Translations under genes and position numbers: made by a program | Notes under the pieces: model-generated | Seen by the model: only the letters and a program-made list of their open reading frames with translations | Told to the model about the DNA's origin: nothing | The model's database searches: none | Assembly: GCF_004376845.1 (NCBI RefSeq) | Contig: NZ_SNUW01000003.1 | Coordinates: forward strand, 124,001 to 188,000 | Direction of reading: 5' to 3' | Source: Psychromonas algarum | GTDB taxonomy: Bacteria > Pseudomonadota > Gammaproteobacteria > Enterobacterales > Psychromonadaceae | Length of the DNA stretch: 64,000 nt | Part shown: in pieces, positions 39,475 through 48,323 of the stretch | Numbering within the stretch: position 1 is the first letter of the stretch | Layout: each line of letters starts with the position of its first letter

Positions 39475-41352
39475 ATGGAAGTTGAATTATTAGAGATAAA
39501 AGATTTTATTAGCCAATATGCCCCTTTTGATCAGCTTCCTGAAGAAGTTTTATTAGAGGTGGTGCAAAGCGTGCAAATATCTTATTACCGCGCAGATACG
39601 CGTATTGTGGATTTTAAAGATAACATCCATGAATTATATTTGATACGCAGTGGTGTGGTGGAAATTTATCGCCGTAACGGTGATCTTTATAATCGACTTG
39701 ACCAAGGTAAGTTATTCGGTCAAATGGGCTTACTAACCAATAATAAAGTACGCTTTCCTTCAAAAGCAGTAAAAGACACGCTTTTATACTGTATTCCAGA
39801 CACTGTTTTTTATGATTTATGTGAACGCTTTGATAGTTTTGCTGAATTTGTTGAGTCAGAAGATAGTACGCGTTTAAAACAAGCTGTTGAAGGTAAAAGT
39901 GATGATGCTAATGATCTCACCACATCTAAAGTAAAAAAACTCATCACAAGAGAAGCTCTAGTTTTACCTAGCAACACCAGTATTCAGTCAGTTGCACAAA
40001 TCATGGCTGAAGAATACCAGTCTGCAGCATTAATTAATGATCCAACTATTGACGATGAAGATGGCGGTAATCTTGTTGGTTTAATCACTGAACATGATTT
40101 GTGTGCAAAAGTGGTTGCTGCTGGTTTGAGTGTTGATAATCCAGTATCAGAGGTAATGTCGACTGAGCTTATTTCACTCGATCACAATGCTTATATTTTT
40201 GAAGCGATGTTATTAATGTTGCGTAATAACGTGCATCACTTACCTATTCTTAAAAATAAAAAGCCCATTGGTTTAGTGGAAGTTACAGATATTATTCGTT
40301 ATGAATCGCAAAATAGCTTATTGTTTGTAAGTGGTATTTTTCAACAACAAAGCACTGAAGACTTAGCACTTTTATCTAGTCAATTAAAAGATTGTTTTTT
40401 ACGAATGGTCAACGAAGATGCCAATTCTCATATGGTTGGACGTGCCATGTCAGAAATTGGACGGAGTTTTAAACAACGATTATTAGAATTAGCAGAAGAA
40501 AAGTTAGGCCCGCCACCTCTACCTTATTGTTTCCTTGCATTGGGTTCAATGGCAAGAAATGAACAGTTAATTGTAACAGATCAAGATAACGCATTAATAC
40601 TTGATAATGATTACGACCCAGAGATCCATGGAGAATATTTTGAAAAGTTAGCGCATTTTGTCTGCGATGGTTTAGCCGCATGTGGTTATACCTACTGTAC
40701 AGGTGAAATCATGGCAACAAACCCTGAATACCGTAAAACTCAAGCACAATGGGAAGCATGTTTTGCTGATTGGATAGATCACCCTAATCCACAGGCATTA
40801 TTAAACTGTAATATTTTCTTCGATCTTTCCGGTGTTTATGGTCGTGTTAAATGGGCTGAACAACTTAATGCATTTGTATTACGTAGAGCCAAAAAGAATA
40901 ATCGTTTTTTATCTTGCATGGCACGTAATGCATTAAACAGAAAACCTCCACTGGGTTTCTTTAAGAACTTTGTAATGGAAAATGATGGACGTCATAATAA
41001 TTCAATCAATTTAAAACGTCGAGGAACAGCACCTTTAGCGGATTTGATCCGAGTACATGCTCTCGCCATCGGTTCTCAATCTCAAAACTCATTTGATCGT
41101 TTAGAAGATATTATTGAAGCAGGTATTCTACCTAAATCAAAAGGGGCTGATTTACAACATGCTATGGAATTGATCTCTTTAGTCAGATTACGCCATCAAG
41201 CACTTGATGTTGAGTCTGATCTTGAACCTGATAATAATATTGAACCTGAAAATATGTCCGATTTTGAGCGACGCAATCTTAAAGACGCTTTTTTAGTGTT
41301 AAGTAATGCACAGAATTTTTTAAAATACCGTTATAGTGCAACTAGCCTTTAA
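39475..41352 (+). CDS. cNMP-binding / CBS / DUF294 nucleotidyltransferase-like protein
   Basis: 625 residues. An N-terminal cyclic-nucleotide-binding fold (about 15-130: LIRSGVVEIYRRNGDLYNRLDQGKLFGQMGLL) is followed by two CBS domains (about 155-280: VGLITEHDLCAKVVAAGLS; LLMLRNNVHHLPILKNKKPIG). A DUF294 NTase-like region (about 330-480) carries LGSMARNEQLIVTDQDNALIL, the GS...DxD metal motif of the GlnD/Pol-beta fold. A C-terminal helical DUF294_C domain completes it. This looks like a signalling protein of unknown output. It is 9 bases upstream of a DnaQ-like exonuclease gene, a pairing also known in vibrios. Confidence 0.82.
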   Translation: MEVELLEIKDFISQYAPFDQLPEEVLLEVVQSVQISYYRADTRIVDFKDNIHELYLIRSGVVEIYRRNGDLYNRLDQGKLFGQMGLLTNNKVRFPSKAVKDTLLYCIPDTVFYDLCERFDSFAEFVESEDSTRLKQAVEGKSDDANDLTTSKVKKLITREALVLPSNTSIQSVAQIMAEEYQSAALINDPTIDDEDGGNLVGLITEHDLCAKVVAAGLSVDNPVSEVMSTELISLDHNAYIFEAMLLMLRNNVHHLPILKNKKPIGLVEVTDIIRYESQNSLLFVSGIFQQQSTEDLALLSSQLKDCFLRMVNEDANSHMVGRAMSEIGRSFKQRLLELAEEKLGPPPLPYCFLALGSMARNEQLIVTDQDNALILDNDYDPEIHGEYFEKLAHFVCDGLAACGYTYCTGEIMATNPEYRKTQAQWEACFADWIDHPNPQALLNCNIFFDLSGVYGRVKWAEQLNAFVLRRAKKNNRFLSCMARNALNRKPPLGFFKNFVMENDGRHNNSINLKRRGTAPLADLIRVHALAIGSQSQNSFDRLEDIIEAGILPKSKGADLQHAMELISLVRLRHQALDVESDLEPDNNIEPENMSDFERRNLKDAFLVLSNAQNFLKYRYSATSL

Positions 41353-41361
41353 GGGGATATA

Positions 41362-42099
41362 ATGCATCATTTTGCTAACAAAGAAATTCACTTCGCTAAT
41401 AAAGAAATTCTAAACTGGGCCGCTTTTTTGCAGCTAAAAGCAAAAGAAAGCAAAGATATACGGTTACAGAATTTCTACAATAACGGTACTTATCACGATG
41501 AAACAAAGCTAAAAGATATTGAATTTGTTGCTTTAGATTTTGAAACAACAGGCTTAAATCCACAACAAAATAGTATTATTAGTATTGGCTTAGTCCCTTT
41601 TAGTTTAAATAGGGTTTTTTGTAATCAAGCCAAAAAATGGTATGTAACTCCTCAAGACAAGTTAGAAGAAGACTCAATTGTTATTCATGGCATCACACAT
41701 TCTGATTTAAAAGGTGCGCCTGATTTAATACGTATTTTAGAGCATCTATTAGACGAATTAGCAGGTAAAGTTGTGGTCGTTCATTACCGAAGAATTGAAC
41801 GAGATTTTTTAGATCAAAATCTACGCGCATTAATTAATGAAGGAATTGTTTTTCCTATTATTGATACCATGCAAATTGAGGCTGATATACAACAAAAACA
41901 AACATCAGGTTTTGTTAATTGGTTATTCAGAAAAAAAACACAATCTATTCGTTTAGGCAGTAGTCGTTTAAGATATCACTTACCAACCTACCCGCCACAT
42001 GATGCATTAACAGACGCCATTGCTACTGCTGAGTTATTTCAAGCACAAGTGAGCTATCATTTTAGTGAAAATACAGCCATCAAAGATATGTGGTTATAA
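41362..42099 (+). CDS. DnaQ-like 3'-5' exonuclease (DEDDh)
   Basis: 245 residues with a complete DEDDh set: FVALDFETTGLNPQ (motif I Asp and Glu), HYRRIERDFLD (motif II Asp) and PPHDALTDAIATAELF (motif III His and Asp). The N-terminus carries a direct repeat HFANKEIHFANKEI. AAGGGGA precedes the ATG, and the gene follows the cNMP/CBS/DUF294 gene by 9 bases. It is not polC or dnaQ itself but a stand-alone exonuclease; its substrate (DNA, RNA or small oligonucleotides) is unknown. A terminator follows. Confidence 0.83.
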   Translation: MHHFANKEIHFANKEILNWAAFLQLKAKESKDIRLQNFYNNGTYHDETKLKDIEFVALDFETTGLNPQQNSIISIGLVPFSLNRVFCNQAKKWYVTPQDKLEEDSIVIHGITHSDLKGAPDLIRILEHLLDELAGKVVVVHYRRIERDFLDQNLRALINEGIVFPIIDTMQIEADIQQKQTSGFVNWLFRKKTQSIRLGSSRLRYHLPTYPPHDALTDAIATAELFQAQVSYHFSENTAIKDMWL

Positions 42100-42164
42100 C
42101 ACTCCTCTATTCGAACTATAAGTTTACTCCCCACTGAATAAAGATAGTGAGTAAACATCATCAA

Positions 42165-42203
42165 CAAAAAAGACGATTAATCATTGATTAATCGCCTTTT
42201 TAG
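42165..42203. terminator. Bidirectional terminator between the exonuclease and BCCT genes
   Basis: CGATTAATC and GATTAATCG around ATT, extended by A-run/T-run arms (AAAAAG...CTTTTT). It sits between convergent genes. Confidence 0.88.
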
Positions 42204-42237
42204 ATCGTTTTAATAATTTTTATTAATTAAAAACTAC

Positions 42238-43836
42238 TTATACTTCGCCTTTCGCGATAGCTTTAGTACGTTGCTCTGTTCTCATACCCATCAACAAACT
42301 CACACACATTATTAATAATATAATGGTGAAAGGTAATGCTGTTGATATGGCGGCAGCTTGCAATGCTTCAATGGCATGTATACCGCCAACCCATAACAAT
42401 GCAACAGCAATTGCTCCCTCGATCGAAGCCCAGAAGATACGTTGTGGAACTGGTGCATCAACTTTACCACCAGCAGTAATGCTATCAATAACCAGTGAGC
42501 CTGAATCAGAAGAAGTAATAAAGAATACTAAAACTAATACGATAGCAAGTACCGATAAAATACTGCCAAACGGTAAAGCATCAAACATTTCAAACATTGC
42601 AAGTGGAACAGAAGTTAACCCTTTATCTCCTAAGATACCTACATGATTAACTATTTGATCAATCGCATTGCCACCAAATACTGACATCCAAATGACTGTA
42701 ACAGATGTTGGAATAATTAATACTGCAGTAATAAATTCACGTACTGTACGGCCACGAGAGATACGCGCAATAAACATACCTACAAATGGAGACCATGAAA
42801 TCCACCATGCCCAATAGAATACAGTCCAGCCATGCATCCAAGCTTGATCTTCACGACCGATAGGATTACTTAATGGAATAATATTTTTTACATATCCCAT
42901 AATAGTATTAGGGATTGTACCCATTGATACAGCAAAAGTAACAATAATAACAAATACAACTAAAGCTAATGCTAATAGCATATTGATATTACTAATCACT
43001 TTAACACCACCATCCATTCCTCGAACAACAGAAACAACAGCTAATAAAGTGACCGCTACAATAATAATGATCTGTGTGGTCAGCCCAGCAGAAATACCAA
43101 ACACATGGTGGAAACCACTCGCTGCTTGCTGTGCACCCATACCAAGGGATGTAGCTAAACCAAATAAAGTCGCAATAACGGCAAAGATATCAATGATATG
43201 TCCAGCCCAACCCCAAGTACGATCACCTAGTATTGGATAAAAAATAGAACGCATTGAAAGTGGTAAACCTTTATTAAAAGCAAAAAATGCTAATGATAAG
43301 GCAACAACACCATAAATAGCCCAAGGATGTAATCCCCAGTGGAACATCGTTGCACCTAATGCTAATTGAGCAGCTTCTGGTGTATTAGCCACAACATTTA
43401 ATGGCGTTTCATACCAACCAGTATAATATGCAATTGGCTCAGAAACCCCCCAGAACATAAGTCCAATACCCATTCCGGCTGCAAATAACATTGCAATCCA
43501 AGACCAAGTTGAATAGTCGGATTTTGCATCATCTCCACCTAAACGAATTTTACCGTAAGGTGACACAACTAATGCTAAGCAGAATACAACAAATATATTT
43601 GCTGACCACATGAATAACCAATCAAATGAACCAATGATTTGCCATTTTATTCCATCTAATGCGGCTTTAGAAACTTCAGGATCAACGACCATGATCACAA
43701 CTAAAAATAAACCTATTAAGCCCGCACTAATACCAAAAACAGGATTATGTACATCAAATCCCCATTTTTGAACGTTATCTTGCCCCACAGTATAGTCGGT
43801 GTTATCTATACTATATTTATCCTTGTTTAAACTCAT
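42238..43836 (-). CDS. BCCT-family betaine/choline/carnitine transporter
   Basis: 532 residues with about twelve hydrophobic helices. GMGIGLMFWGVSEPIAYY and the tryptophan-rich WTVFYWAWWISWSPFVGMFIARISRGR (helix 8 substrate box; parts WTVFYWAWWISWSPF and GMFIARISRGR) are diagnostic of BCCT carriers. It probably imports a compatible solute such as glycine betaine, suiting a marine cell. The substrate (choline, betaine, carnitine or DMSP) cannot be decided. The short C-terminal tail lacks a long osmosensory domain. Confidence 0.88.
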   Translation of the reverse strand: MSLNKDKYSIDNTDYTVGQDNVQKWGFDVHNPVFGISAGLIGLFLVVIMVVDPEVSKAALDGIKWQIIGSFDWLFMWSANIFVVFCLALVVSPYGKIRLGGDDAKSDYSTWSWIAMLFAAGMGIGLMFWGVSEPIAYYTGWYETPLNVVANTPEAAQLALGATMFHWGLHPWAIYGVVALSLAFFAFNKGLPLSMRSIFYPILGDRTWGWAGHIIDIFAVIATLFGLATSLGMGAQQAASGFHHVFGISAGLTTQIIIIVAVTLLAVVSVVRGMDGGVKVISNINMLLALALVVFVIIVTFAVSMGTIPNTIMGYVKNIIPLSNPIGREDQAWMHGWTVFYWAWWISWSPFVGMFIARISRGRTVREFITAVLIIPTSVTVIWMSVFGGNAIDQIVNHVGILGDKGLTSVPLAMFEMFDALPFGSILSVLAIVLVLVFFITSSDSGSLVIDSITAGGKVDAPVPQRIFWASIEGAIAVALLWVGGIHAIEALQAAAISTALPFTIILLIMCVSLLMGMRTEQRTKAIAKGEV

Positions 43837-44179
43837 TTTTCCTCATTTAGAGCATCCGCTCTGTTATGTACCAGTTTCCATCGCGATGATATTAACAAAA
43901 TCAACATTATTTTTCAGTTTAATCTTGAAATTAATATTAAATAATGACATTAGATTCCCATAAATAATCTAAATTTTAGATTATTAGGTATGATGTGGAG
44001 AATTTATTAACGAGAATAATTATTCTTCTGAACATGAAGTTGATAAAAATAAAATGAAATTAAGTTATTCTTATCAAGAGTTTAGTGAAGAGCAAGATTA
44101 ATAGATTGTTTTTCTATGCTTATCTTTTTTTTGTTTTACAATGTGAATCTAACATTACATTTTAAACTCGGAATTATTC
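43837..44179. other. Divergent intergenic region BCCT / epd with perfect palindrome
   Basis: No gene is present. The notable element is a 23-base palindrome at 43963-43985. The rest is AT-rich, with promoters for both genes not clearly definable. Confidence 0.6.
43963..43985. promoter_or_regulatory. Perfect 11-base inverted repeat, probable operator
   Basis: Arms AATAATCTAAA and TTTAGATTATT are separated by one T. The site lies 127 bases before the BCCT start and 195 before epd. Size and perfect symmetry suggest a dimeric repressor site (TetR, MarR or ArsR type); the cognate regulator is not in the window. Confidence 0.6.
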
Positions 44180-45217
44180 ATGTCACTTCGTATTGCAATC
44201 AATGGTTATGGACGTATCGGACGTAGTTTTCTACGTGCTTTGTTCGAAGGTAATTTTCAATCAGATATTGAAGTCGTTGCCATTAACGAACTCGCAAGTG
44301 CTGAAGCGATTTGTCATTTAACACAATACGATTCAACACATGGACGTTTTCCATTTGAAGTTTCACAGCTCAATAATTATCTCTGCATAGAACAACAAAA
44401 TATTCAATTGCTCTCTTTTGAAAATATACAAGAGTTACCATGGCAAGCCTTAAATATTGATATCGTCATTGACTGTACTGGTATTTATGGCAGTAAAAAT
44501 GATGCAAATGCACATATCTCTGCTGGCGCTAAAAAAGTCATTTTTTCACATCCAGCAGATCATGATGTGGATGCGACCGTTGTATATGGCATTAATCACC
44601 AACAGTTAACCGGTCATGAACAATATATTTCAGGCGCTTCTTGTACAACAAATTGTATCGTGCCAGTCATTGCCAGTTTAGATACAGCATTTAATATTAA
44701 ATGTGGCACCATCACTACTATACATTCTGCAATGAATGACCAACCAGTGATTGATTCTTATCATCATGATTTACGTAGAACACGCTCAGCTAGTCAATCG
44801 ATTATTCCCGTTGATACGAAATTAGCAGCAGGTATCGAACGAATTTTACCTAAATTTGCCAATAAATTTGAAGCAATAGCAGTGCGAGTTCCTACCATTA
44901 ATGTAACTGCAATGGATCTGAGTGTGACAGTTGATAGTAAAGTGTCTATTGATGATATTAATCATTGCTTAAAGCAGAGCGCATTAAGTGAATTAAAAGG
45001 TATTTTGGGTTATACCGAAGCACCGCTAGTTTCTGTTGATTTTAACCATGACCCACGTTCTTGCATTATTGACTGTACACAAACAAGAGTAAGCGATGGA
45101 CATTTAGTTAAATTACTTGTGTGGTGTGACAATGAATGGGGGTTCGCAAATCGTCTATTAGATACGTGTATGCACTTAAAAACGTTAATAGAACAATTGC
45201 CAGAACACAATAAATAA
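44180..45217 (+). CDS. epd: D-erythrose-4-phosphate dehydrogenase
   Basis: 345-residue GAPDH paralogue that oxidises erythrose 4-phosphate to 4-phosphoerythronate, the first step of DXP-independent pyridoxal 5'-phosphate synthesis. [26 protein letters not shown], the active Cys155 in [13 protein letters not shown] and the Epd-type [20 protein letters not shown] and [19 protein letters not shown] separate it from gapA. It stands alone here: pgk and fba, its usual operon partners, are absent. Confidence 0.93.
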   Translation: MSLRIAINGYGRIGRSFLRALFEGNFQSDIEVVAINELASAEAICHLTQYDSTHGRFPFEVSQLNNYLCIEQQNIQLLSFENIQELPWQALNIDIVIDCTGIYGSKNDANAHISAGAKKVIFSHPADHDVDATVVYGINHQQLTGHEQYISGASCTTNCIVPVIASLDTAFNIKCGTITTIHSAMNDQPVIDSYHHDLRRTRSASQSIIPVDTKLAAGIERILPKFANKFEAIAVRVPTINVTAMDLSVTVDSKVSIDDINHCLKQSALSELKGILGYTEAPLVSVDFNHDPRSCIIDCTQTRVSDGHLVKLLVWCDNEWGFANRLLDTCMHLKTLIEQLPEHNK

Positions 45218-45230
45218 AATAGTGCGGTGA

Positions 45231-45518
45231 TTATTTAGCAATAAACTCTTCACTGCACTCATATGATCCCATTTCAAAGATACGACATACCCAAGGTCTG
45301 TTTTCATAAATCGTGCATAAACGAGTTTCACGATCAACACAGATACAGTACCCATCATCGAGTTGTTTCATTGTTTCCCCTCCCCATTGATCACGATTAA
45401 TATATTGCTCTGGTACACCGGTCTCTGTGATCAACATAACCTCTAACTGACAGCAAGCCGCTCTACAGTTATCACAAGTTAATTCAGGGGTGGAAATATC
45501 TTTAATGGGTATCGTCAT
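45231..45518 (-). CDS. YkgJ-family cysteine cluster protein (UPF0153)
   Basis: 95 residues with a cysteine pattern CDNCRAACC near the N-terminus and CICVDRETRLCTIYENRPWVCR later, the zinc- or iron-chelating arrangement of the YkgJ/YeiW group. Function is unknown. It ends 14 bases from the epd stop in convergent orientation. Confidence 0.83.
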   Translation of the reverse strand: MTIPIKDISTPELTCDNCRAACCQLEVMLITETGVPEQYINRDQWGGETMKQLDDGYCICVDRETRLCTIYENRPWVCRIFEMGSYECSEEFIAK

Positions 45519-45540
45519 TTATTCACAAATATAAAAGGAA

Positions 45541-45575
45541 TAATAAAGTAGTAAGCCTATAGGGCTCACTACTTA
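45541..45575 (-). terminator. Terminator after ubiT
   Basis: AAGTAGT and ACTACTT with inner AGCC/GGCT pairs form a hairpin followed on the minus strand by T-rich sequence. It lies 45 bases after the ubiT stop and before the ykgJ-like gene. Confidence 0.65.
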
Positions 45576-45618
45576 AAAGATACCAAAATTATTTAGCTTA
45601 TTGGAAAACCTAATTAAA

Positions 45619-46161
45619 TTATACGCTTACATTATTGGTTACTTTATCAAACCCAGTTGGTTTTAAAGCTAAACCTGTTTTAATAAACTCAGAGAAATGT
45701 GCAATCGTTTTTTGAGCTAATGGTGGCAAGTTATCAAACTCTATATTATCCAGTAAATTTTTCACTTCCAAACCTAGTTCTGTATCACCTTCTATTGATA
45801 AACGACGCTGGAAGAATAATGTATCTGGATCTTCTTTACGGCCAACCACTAAGATCAAATCATTCACAACAGCGGTGAATGACACATCCGTTCTCGGTGC
45901 TTTTTCTTTAATCACAATGGCATCATTTTCAAAACTTAAAAACCAAGTTAATTTAAGATCTGAAATAGTTACTTTTAACCATTTATCCTCTAAAAATCTT
46001 AAATCATCATCTTCAATCGCTTCTTTAAAAATACGACTTAATATTTCATTTAAACATTTTTGTTGTACAGAAAAAGGTAATAACAAACTTGGGAAAGCTA
46101 ATAATTTAGGTGTTTTTGTTACTATTTTATGTTGAATTTCGCTGCGTAATTGAGTAAACAT
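45619..46161 (-). CDS. ubiT: UbiT (YhbT), SCP2-domain accessory factor of O2-independent ubiquinone synthesis
   Basis: 180-residue SCP2-domain lipid-binding protein. LKLTWFLSFENDAIVIKE, DVSFTAVVNDLILVVGRKEDPDTLFFQRRLSIEGDTELGLEVKNLLD (key parts DVSFTAVVNDLILVV and LFFQRRLSIEGDTELGLE) match YhbT. In E. coli UbiT with UbiU and UbiV lets cells make ubiquinone without oxygen. It is transcribed away from ubiU-ubiV; an FNR-like box and TATAAT lie upstream. Confidence 0.9.
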   Translation of the reverse strand: MFTQLRSEIQHKIVTKTPKLLAFPSLLLPFSVQQKCLNEILSRIFKEAIEDDDLRFLEDKWLKVTISDLKLTWFLSFENDAIVIKEKAPRTDVSFTAVVNDLILVVGRKEDPDTLFFQRRLSIEGDTELGLEVKNLLDNIEFDNLPPLAQKTIAHFSEFIKTGLALKPTGFDKVTNNVSV

Positions 46162-46232
46162 ATTTATCCTTTAAGTCACCATTTTTCGATAAGGCTGCAG
46201 CCATTCAAGACAGTAACCATTTAATAATAGAA

Positions 46233-46273
46233 ATTATAAAGACGTCATCGAAGAACAACTTGGTTTAAATCAA
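46233..46273 (-). promoter_or_regulatory. FNR-type promoter of ubiT
   Basis: TTGGTTTAAATCAA (46260-46273) matches the FNR consensus TTGAT-N4-ATCAA at nine of ten positions. On the minus strand a perfect TATAAT is read from 46238 to 46233. The box centre is then near -40.5, the class II activator position. Fnr control of ubiUVT genes has been reported in E. coli. Confidence 0.7.
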
Positions 46274-46380
46274 TTTAGCTCTAATCAATTTTGCAAGGAA
46301 TGCATTTTGCCTGCCCTACATCAATAAATATCTAGCTACTTTTTTTACAATAGCCATATTATGAATAACGGAGAAAATGA

Positions 46381-47376
46381 ATGGAACTTTTATGCCCCGC
46401 AGGCAGTTTACCCGCATTAAAAATGGCCATTGATTGTGGTGCAGATGCCGTTTATGTCGGATTAAAAGATGATACCAACGCTCGTCACTTTGCAGGTCTA
46501 AATTTTAATGACAAAAAGCTAGCTAAAGGTGCACAATATGTCCGGGATCATAACAAACATTTACATGTAGCCATCAATACTTTTGCACATCCAGGAAGTG
46601 AAAAAAGATGGTTTAATGCTGTTGATAAATGCGTTGATTTAGGAGCAAACGCCGCTATTATTTCTGATATTGCAACATTAGATTACGCCGCTAATAAATA
46701 CCCTGAATTAGAATTACACTTATCTGTACAAGCTTCAGCCACTAACACTGCTGCTATCGATTTTTATAAAAATAATTTCAATGTAAAACGAGTTGTCTTA
46801 CCAAGAGTTTTATCGATTCATCAAGTAAAACAATTAGCACGTAATACTGATATGGATTTAGAAGTGTTTGCTTTTGGTAGTTTGTGCATCATGGCAGAAG
46901 GCCGCTGTTATTTATCATCTTATTTTACTGGTGAATCACCAAATACGGTTGGTGCATGTTCTCCTGCTAAATATGTAAGATGGCAAGAAACGGAACAAGG
47001 TTTAGAATCTCGCTTAAATGATATTTTAATTGACCGCTATCAACCTGATGAAAAAGCTGGATACCCTACTTTATGTAAAGGAAAATTTACTGTAGATAAT
47101 CACCTTTATCACGCACTCGAAGAGCCAACTAGCTTAAATACATTAGCGATCCTACCTGAATTAATGCAAGCCGGAATTACCTCTGTAAAAATTGAAGGCC
47201 GTCAACGCAGTCCTGCTTATGTTGAACAAATAACTCGTGTATGGCGTGCAGCCATCGACAGTTACCAACAAGCACCAGAAAATTACAGTGTACAAAAAGA
47301 TTGGGATGTAGTGCTCGCGAATGTTTCTGAAGGTAGCCAAACCACCTTAGGTGCTTACCACCGAGATTGGCAATAA
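46381..47376 (+). CDS. ubiU: UbiU (YhbU), U32-family protein of O2-independent ubiquinone hydroxylation
   Basis: 331 residues. MELLCPAGSLPALKMAIDCGADAVYVGLKD opens the U32 barrel. The iron-sulfur cysteines appear in FGSLCIMAEGRCYLSSYFTG, GACSPAKYVR and TLCKGKF; such Cys ligate a 4Fe-4S cluster in UbiU. KIEGRQRSPAYVEQITRVWR is a family block. UbiU works with UbiV as a hydroxylase using prephenate as oxygen donor. GGAGAAAATGA precedes the ATG. It is 33 bases before ubiV. Confidence 0.93.
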   Translation: MELLCPAGSLPALKMAIDCGADAVYVGLKDDTNARHFAGLNFNDKKLAKGAQYVRDHNKHLHVAINTFAHPGSEKRWFNAVDKCVDLGANAAIISDIATLDYAANKYPELELHLSVQASATNTAAIDFYKNNFNVKRVVLPRVLSIHQVKQLARNTDMDLEVFAFGSLCIMAEGRCYLSSYFTGESPNTVGACSPAKYVRWQETEQGLESRLNDILIDRYQPDEKAGYPTLCKGKFTVDNHLYHALEEPTSLNTLAILPELMQAGITSVKIEGRQRSPAYVEQITRVWRAAIDSYQQAPENYSVQKDWDVVLANVSEGSQTTLGAYHRDWQ

Positions 47377-47409
47377 CATCACATCGACATTGTTGTAATA
47401 GGAATATTC

Positions 47410-48294
47410 ATGAAATTATCATTAGGGCCTTTGTTATATTACTGGCCAAAACAAACAACCGAAGCATTTTATCAAGCAGCTATAAAAAGTGATGCTGATG
47501 TTATTTATTTGGGTGAAACAGTATGTAGTAAACGTCGTGAATTTAAAGCTCGCGACTGGATCAACCTTGCTAAAGAATTAAATAATCAAGGCAAAGAAAT
47601 TGTATTATCAAGCATGGCATTACTTGAAGCACCTTCCGAAATAAAAGTACTCAAACAACTTTGTGAAAATGGAGAGTTCTCAGTTGAAGCAAATGACTTA
47701 GGTGCTATTCAATTACTTTCTGAACGAAAAGTCCCTTTTGTATGTGGCCCAGCTATTAATTGCTATAACGCACACGTACTTAAATTATTTGTCAATCAAG
47801 GCATGCAACGCTGGGTTATGCCCGTTGAACTTTCGCGTGATTGGTTGCAAAGTGCATTAGACGATGCACAAAAAATGGGAATACGTGATCAATTTGAAGT
47901 TGAAGTATTTGCTCATGGTCATTTACCCCTTGCTTATTCTGCTCGTTGTTTTACCGCAAGATCAGAAAATAAAGCAAAAGATGACTGTGAATTGTGTTGT
48001 ATTAAATACCCTGAAGGGCGAACAAGTCATACTCAAGAAGGCCAGCAAGTATTTGTATTAAATGGTATTCAGACACAATCTGGTTATTGTTATAATTTAT
48101 TAAATGATGTTGAAAGCATGCATGATTTAGTTAATGTTATTCGTGTGAGCCCTAATTCAATGGAAAGCTTAGCAATCTTAAGTCAGTTCAAACAACAGAT
48201 ATTAGGTGCCCAACAACAATTTAAATTAGATGATTTACAATGTAACGGTTATTGGCATCAAATTGCTGGTTTATCATTACAAACCAGCCTGTAA
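47410..48294 (+). CDS. ubiV: UbiV (YhbV), partner of UbiU
   Basis: 294-residue U32 protein forming the heterodimer with UbiU. KLSLGPLLYYWPKQTTEAFYQAA and VIYLGETVCSKRREFKARDW start it. Cys-rich segments YSARCFTARSENKAKDDCELCCIKYPEG hold the 4Fe-4S ligands (ARCFTAR ... CELCC). Length matches E. coli UbiV. It belongs with ubiU and divergent ubiT, next to the nitrate island, where quinones carry electrons to NapC. Confidence 0.92.
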   Translation: MKLSLGPLLYYWPKQTTEAFYQAAIKSDADVIYLGETVCSKRREFKARDWINLAKELNNQGKEIVLSSMALLEAPSEIKVLKQLCENGEFSVEANDLGAIQLLSERKVPFVCGPAINCYNAHVLKLFVNQGMQRWVMPVELSRDWLQSALDDAQKMGIRDQFEVEVFAHGHLPLAYSARCFTARSENKAKDDCELCCIKYPEGRTSHTQEGQQVFVLNGIQTQSGYCYNLLNDVESMHDLVNVIRVSPNSMESLAILSQFKQQILGAQQQFKLDDLQCNGYWHQIAGLSLQTSL

Positions 48295-48303
48295 AAATAT
48301 CGC

Positions 48304-48322
48304 CTAATTAGTCCTTAATTAG
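48304..48322. terminator. Weak hairpin between ubiV and modC
   Basis: CTAATTA and TAATTAG around GTCCT, in the short gap between convergent genes. It is AT-only and so weak; on the minus strand GCGATATTTTTA follows. Confidence 0.4.
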
Positions 48323-48323
48323 C

